Both the position numbers and the translations under genes were made by a program. Shown here piece after piece: positions 7,143 to 9,162 of a stretch of DNA of 9,162 nt (its first letter is position 1; the number at the start of each line of letters is the position of its first letter). This stretch comes from an uncultured Pedobacter sp. (lineage in GTDB: Bacteria > Bacteroidota > Bacteroidia > Sphingobacteriales > Sphingobacteriaceae): positions 1 through 9,162 of the forward strand of contig CAMLDJ010000218.1 of the NCBI GenBank assembly GCA_946478755.1, written 5' to 3'. Under the pieces are notes generated by a model, which was given only the letters and a program-made list of their open reading frames with translations, was not told where the DNA came from and ran no database searches.

Positions 7143-7230
7143 CCGATCAGGTACCGATCAGCTACCGGGATATCCCATATCTAAACCCGTTGTAAACAGG
7201 GTCTAAACAGGGTGCAAACAGGGTCGTTTA
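7143..7230. repeat. 11-bp-periodic repeat block
   Basis: AAACAGGGT occurs three times at 7194-7202, 7205-7213 and 7216-7224, exactly 11 bp apart, and a diverged copy (AAACCCGTT, 7183-7191) keeps the same phase. Directly upstream, CCGATCAGGTA (7143-7153) and CCGATCAGCTA (7154-7164) are two 11-bp units differing in one base, followed by a perfect 10-bp palindrome GGGATATCCC (7167-7176). Eleven bp is close to one helical turn, so the copies would lie on the same face of the DNA. Possible roles are a phased protein-binding array or a decaying tandem repeat. I do not recognise a named repeat family. Confidence 0.8.
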
Positions 7231-7372
7231 TCTAGTTACCACCTGGCTTATACCTAATGACCATATAAGCTGCTTAGTGTAAATCCAAGTCTCTGTACGC
7301 TGGCTGATCCGGAAATATGGCATTCGATAGCGACACTCTGGTGATCAAAAATCTGCTGAATACTAAAAATAA

Positions 7373-7403
7373 TTTGGCGGAAAATAATAAATTTCTATTT
7401 TTG
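7373..7403 (+). promoter_or_regulatory. Bacteroidota consensus promoter of tRNA-Thr
   Basis: TTTG (7373-7376) is followed after exactly 19 bp by TATTTTTG (7396-7403). This is a full match to the -33/-7 consensus TTTG-N19-TAnnTTTG of the primary sigma factor in Bacteroidota. Transcription would start near 7410, about 50 bases before the tRNA. This is the best promoter in the window and supports the assignment to the phylum. Confidence 0.9.
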
Positions 7404-7462
7404 CGACCTCCTTCTCAGCCAGAAACGTTACAAGCTGGATGGGTATGAGGAAATTTAGAAAA

Positions 7463-7535
<73 letters not shown>

Positions 7536-7545
7536 CTTAAACGAA

Positions 7546-7585
7546 CAAGAGGCCGGACATCATCATGTCCGGCCTCTTGCCTTTT
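7546..7585. terminator. Bidirectional terminator between tRNA-Thr and susD
   Basis: A perfect 15-bp stem, CAAGAGGCCGGACAT (7546-7560) with ATGTCCGGCCTCTTG (7565-7579), closes a 4-base loop (CATC). On the plus strand it is followed by CCTTTTAGG and, further on, a run of six T (7592-7597). On the minus strand it is followed by TTCGTTT. It lies 10 bp after the tRNA and 19 bp after the susD stop, so it can end both converging transcripts. The T tracts are modest, and the strong GC-rich stem probably compensates. Confidence 0.88.
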
Positions 7586-7598
7586 AGGATATTTTTTA

Positions 7599-9062
7599 TC
7601 AATTATATCCCGGATTCTGCTGGGCAGCAATACCGGGATTGGCATTGATCTCATCCTGAGAGATCGGCAATATCGTCTTATAGAAGGTTCTGTTAACGGT
7701 TAATGGTCGGTTTGAGATGGTTAAACCGCCGAAAGCGTCGTCATAAGTGATGGTTTTGTTTAAACGCATCATGTCGAAAAAGCGCTGTCCCTCTCCAAGA
7801 AGCTCCTTACTCCGTTCTTCCAGAATCATGTCTAAGGTAATATTTGCGGCTGTTGCCGCTGGCAGATTTGGCGCTCTTTTACGTATGGCATTCAGGTATC
7901 CGGCGGCCAGGTTCTTATCGATATTGAGGGCCGCTTCGGCCGCAATAAGGTAGATTTCCGACAGCCTGATCACTTTAATGTTTACTGCTGTTGAGGTGGA
8001 TTTGCCATCGCCCTTCAGATCAGTGCTGCCGCTATACTTATAGACGGCACCCGGACGTGTGGCGGAAGTTTCGTCGTTACTCATGATACCCCATCTTACA
8101 TCCGCAGGATCCTGCCTTAGCCTATCGAGAAAAGGAGTACTCGCCATAAACCATCCCAATGCGGTCGGCGCACCATGCTGTGCACGTCTTAAATAGAAGC
8201 CCAGTGAAGCACTCAGCAGGTCGCCTTCATTCGGTGAAACCACCAGTTCAAATATAGACTCCGCACCAAATTGAGCCGCCCACGATGGAACCCATTCCGG
8301 ATTGGTATACAATCTATAAAGGCTGGCGGGAACGGCGATGATTTCCTGTGCAGCTTTCAGTGCATTGGCATAATCCTCCATGTACAGATAAACCCGGGCC
8401 TGCATAGCGAGATTTACATAATAATTGATGTAACCATTGCTCCTTGTCTTTCCCAGCAAAGGGGCTGCAGCCTTAAGATCATCCAGTATTTGTTTGTAGT
8501 TCTCTTCCACCGTGGCCCTCAGTGGCTGGGCATCATAGGGCAAGGTGGTGATCACGTTTGGAACACCATAAGAAGCTTTGTTGTCACTATAGGATTTTCC
8601 ATACAGGCGCACCAGGTCAAAATGCATAATGGCCCTGGCCGTAAGTGCCTGTCCTTTGTAGCTGTTGAACCCCGCATCGGTGCCAGATGCATCAATGCGC
8701 TGTATGTTCTCCAGCAGGTTATTTGCCTGAAGGATCGCATTGTATATCTCTGTCCAGAATGTGGAATAGCTGCCGGTCGTTTTACTATGGTTAAAGGTAT
8801 AGAGGCCATCAAGCCCCCTGCCCTGCATAAAAATGGTCAGATCGCCACCCTTTGCATCCGCATACATAAAAAAGTCCCGGCCATAATAATTGGTACTGAT
8901 CATATTGCGGAGCAGGCCGTTCATCATCACTTTTGCATCATTTACATTTTGAATAGATGTTTTTGAATCACCGAAATTGTTTGGTTTTACATCTAAGAAG
9001 TCTTTACATGACAGCAAACCTGTGGTCAGCAATATCGTTAATAATATATTTATTCGTTTCAT
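7599..9062 (-). CDS. SusD/RagB-family nutrient-binding outer-membrane lipoprotein
   Basis: SusD-like proteins are surface lipoproteins that form the lid of a SusC-type TonB-dependent channel and capture an oligosaccharide or other oligomer for import. The 487-residue precursor has a lipoprotein signal peptide: MKRINILLTILLTTGLLSC, with lipobox LLSC and the lipidated Cys19. The mature start KDFLDVKP is typical of the family. The middle is helical with the SusD TPR-like pattern (for example YKGQALTARAIMHFDLVRLY). C-terminal signatures are ERSKELLGEGQRFFDMMRLN (415-434), TILPISQDEINANP (about 463-476) and the terminal QNPGYN. The length is normal. The gene starts 20 bp after the stop of a SusC-like gene, so both are in one operon. 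No sulfatase, glycoside hydrolase or sigma/anti-sigma gene is in view, so the substrate stays open. No SusE/F-like gene follows; the hairpin comes 19 bp after the stop. Confidence 0.95.
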   Translation of the reverse strand: MKRINILLTILLTTGLLSCKDFLDVKPNNFGDSKTSIQNVNDAKVMMNGLLRNMISTNYYGRDFFMYADAKGGDLTIFMQGRGLDGLYTFNHSKTTGSYSTFWTEIYNAILQANNLLENIQRIDASGTDAGFNSYKGQALTARAIMHFDLVRLYGKSYSDNKASYGVPNVITTLPYDAQPLRATVEENYKQILDDLKAAAPLLGKTRSNGYINYYVNLAMQARVYLYMEDYANALKAAQEIIAVPASLYRLYTNPEWVPSWAAQFGAESIFELVVSPNEGDLLSASLGFYLRRAQHGAPTALGWFMASTPFLDRLRQDPADVRWGIMSNDETSATRPGAVYKYSGSTDLKGDGKSTSTAVNIKVIRLSEIYLIAAEAALNIDKNLAAGYLNAIRKRAPNLPAATAANITLDMILEERSKELLGEGQRFFDMMRLNKTITYDDAFGGLTISNRPLTVNRTFYKTILPISQDEINANPGIAAQQNPGYN

Positions 9063-9082
9063 CTTAATAGCGCTTTAAATTG

Positions 9083-9114
9083 TTACAAACCAAATTCAAT
9101 ACCGAAAGTAAAGG
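9083..9114 (-). CDS. SusC/RagA-family TonB-dependent receptor, last nine codons
   Basis: Reading the minus strand from the adapter junction gives the peptide FTFGIEFGL and then TAA (9083-9085). SusC-like outer-membrane beta-barrels end in a final amphipathic strand of the form (Y/F)TFGxxxxF/L, so this short remnant fits the C-terminus of the partner of the SusD-like protein. The order susC-susD with a 20-bp gap is the usual arrangement. The gene is truncated by the end of the contig, not by a mutation; the bases beyond 9114 are adapter. The visible part is too short to stand alone, and the call depends on the neighbour. Confidence 0.78.
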
Positions 9115-9162
9115 AGATCGGAAGAGCGTCGTGTAGGGAAAGAGTGTAGATCTCGGTGGTCG
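9115..9162. other. Illumina TruSeq universal adapter (artefact)
   Basis: The last 48 bases match the reverse complement of the Illumina TruSeq universal (P5-side) adapter. They begin with the well-known AGATCGGAAGAGC and continue through GTCGTGTAGGGAAAGAGTG to CTCGGTGGTCG. I matched this from memory across the whole stretch. The first A may be genomic or the A-tail base. This is library sequence left on a contig end and should be masked; nothing here is biology. Confidence 0.98.

Larger units (their letters stand above)
7111..7462. other. Non-coding spacer between marR and tRNA-Thr
   Basis: I see no credible protein gene in these 352 bp. From left to right it holds an imperfect hairpin just after marR (CTAAG 7115-7119 with CTTAG 7135-7139 around GGTGCACC 7124-7131), the 11-bp-periodic repeat block, an inverted repeat GCTTATA/TATAAGC (7246-7252, 7264-7270), a plain stretch (about 7285-7370), and the tRNA promoter (7373-7403). 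The word CTTAGTGT occurs twice, at 7135-7142 and 7273-7280, flanking the repeat block. No T-rich terminator for marR is evident. Confidence 0.6.

Noticed and set aside
7143..7230. CRISPR array
   Set aside because: The repeated unit is 11 bp without unique spacers of CRISPR length, and no cas gene is present.
8271..8966. 231-codon open frame on the plus strand inside susD
   Set aside because: It is antisense to a gene with a clear lipoprotein signal and SusD signatures. Its own translation shows no recognisable domain or signal, and its start has no promoter.

Overview
The window looks like a piece of a Bacteroidota chromosome, most likely from the Sphingobacteriaceae (a Pedobacter-like organism; this genus-level guess is inference). 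The reasons are a SusC/SusD-type outer-membrane pair, Bacteroidota-style promoters (TAnnTTTG, with a TTTG-N19-TAnnTTTG example in front of a tRNA), little use of Shine-Dalgarno sequences, and a large AsmA-like protein of the type common in this phylum. The right edge is a true contig end: the last 48 bases are Illumina adapter sequence, not genome.

Left half, all on the minus strand and read from right to left. mqo (malate:quinone oxidoreductase) has its own promoter and a strong terminator. It is followed by a large AsmA-like membrane-anchored protein, then a small OsmC-family peroxidase with its own promoter and terminator, then proB and the first 57 codons of proA. proB and proA are 3 bp apart and form the first two steps of proline synthesis from glutamate.

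Middle, plus strand. Divergent from mqo lies a two-gene unit in which a GNAT acetyltransferase and a MarR-family regulator overlap by 4 bp. A 24-bp near-perfect palindrome upstream is a good candidate for the operator of this MarR protein. The 352-bp spacer after marR has no credible protein gene. It holds a run of 11-bp-periodic repeats, several small palindromes, and a textbook Bacteroidota promoter that drives tRNA-Thr(TGT).

Right end, minus strand. A SusD-like lipoprotein gene is preceded, 20 bp upstream, by the last nine codons of a SusC-like TonB-dependent receptor, which is cut off by the adapter. tRNA-Thr and this susCD unit converge on one 15-bp perfect hairpin that can terminate both. 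The pair would import a glycan or other oligomer, but the substrate cannot be read from this window.

I found no clearly new biological system. The items most worth a second look are the 11-bp phased repeat, the GNAT-MarR pair with its palindrome, and the adapter contamination.
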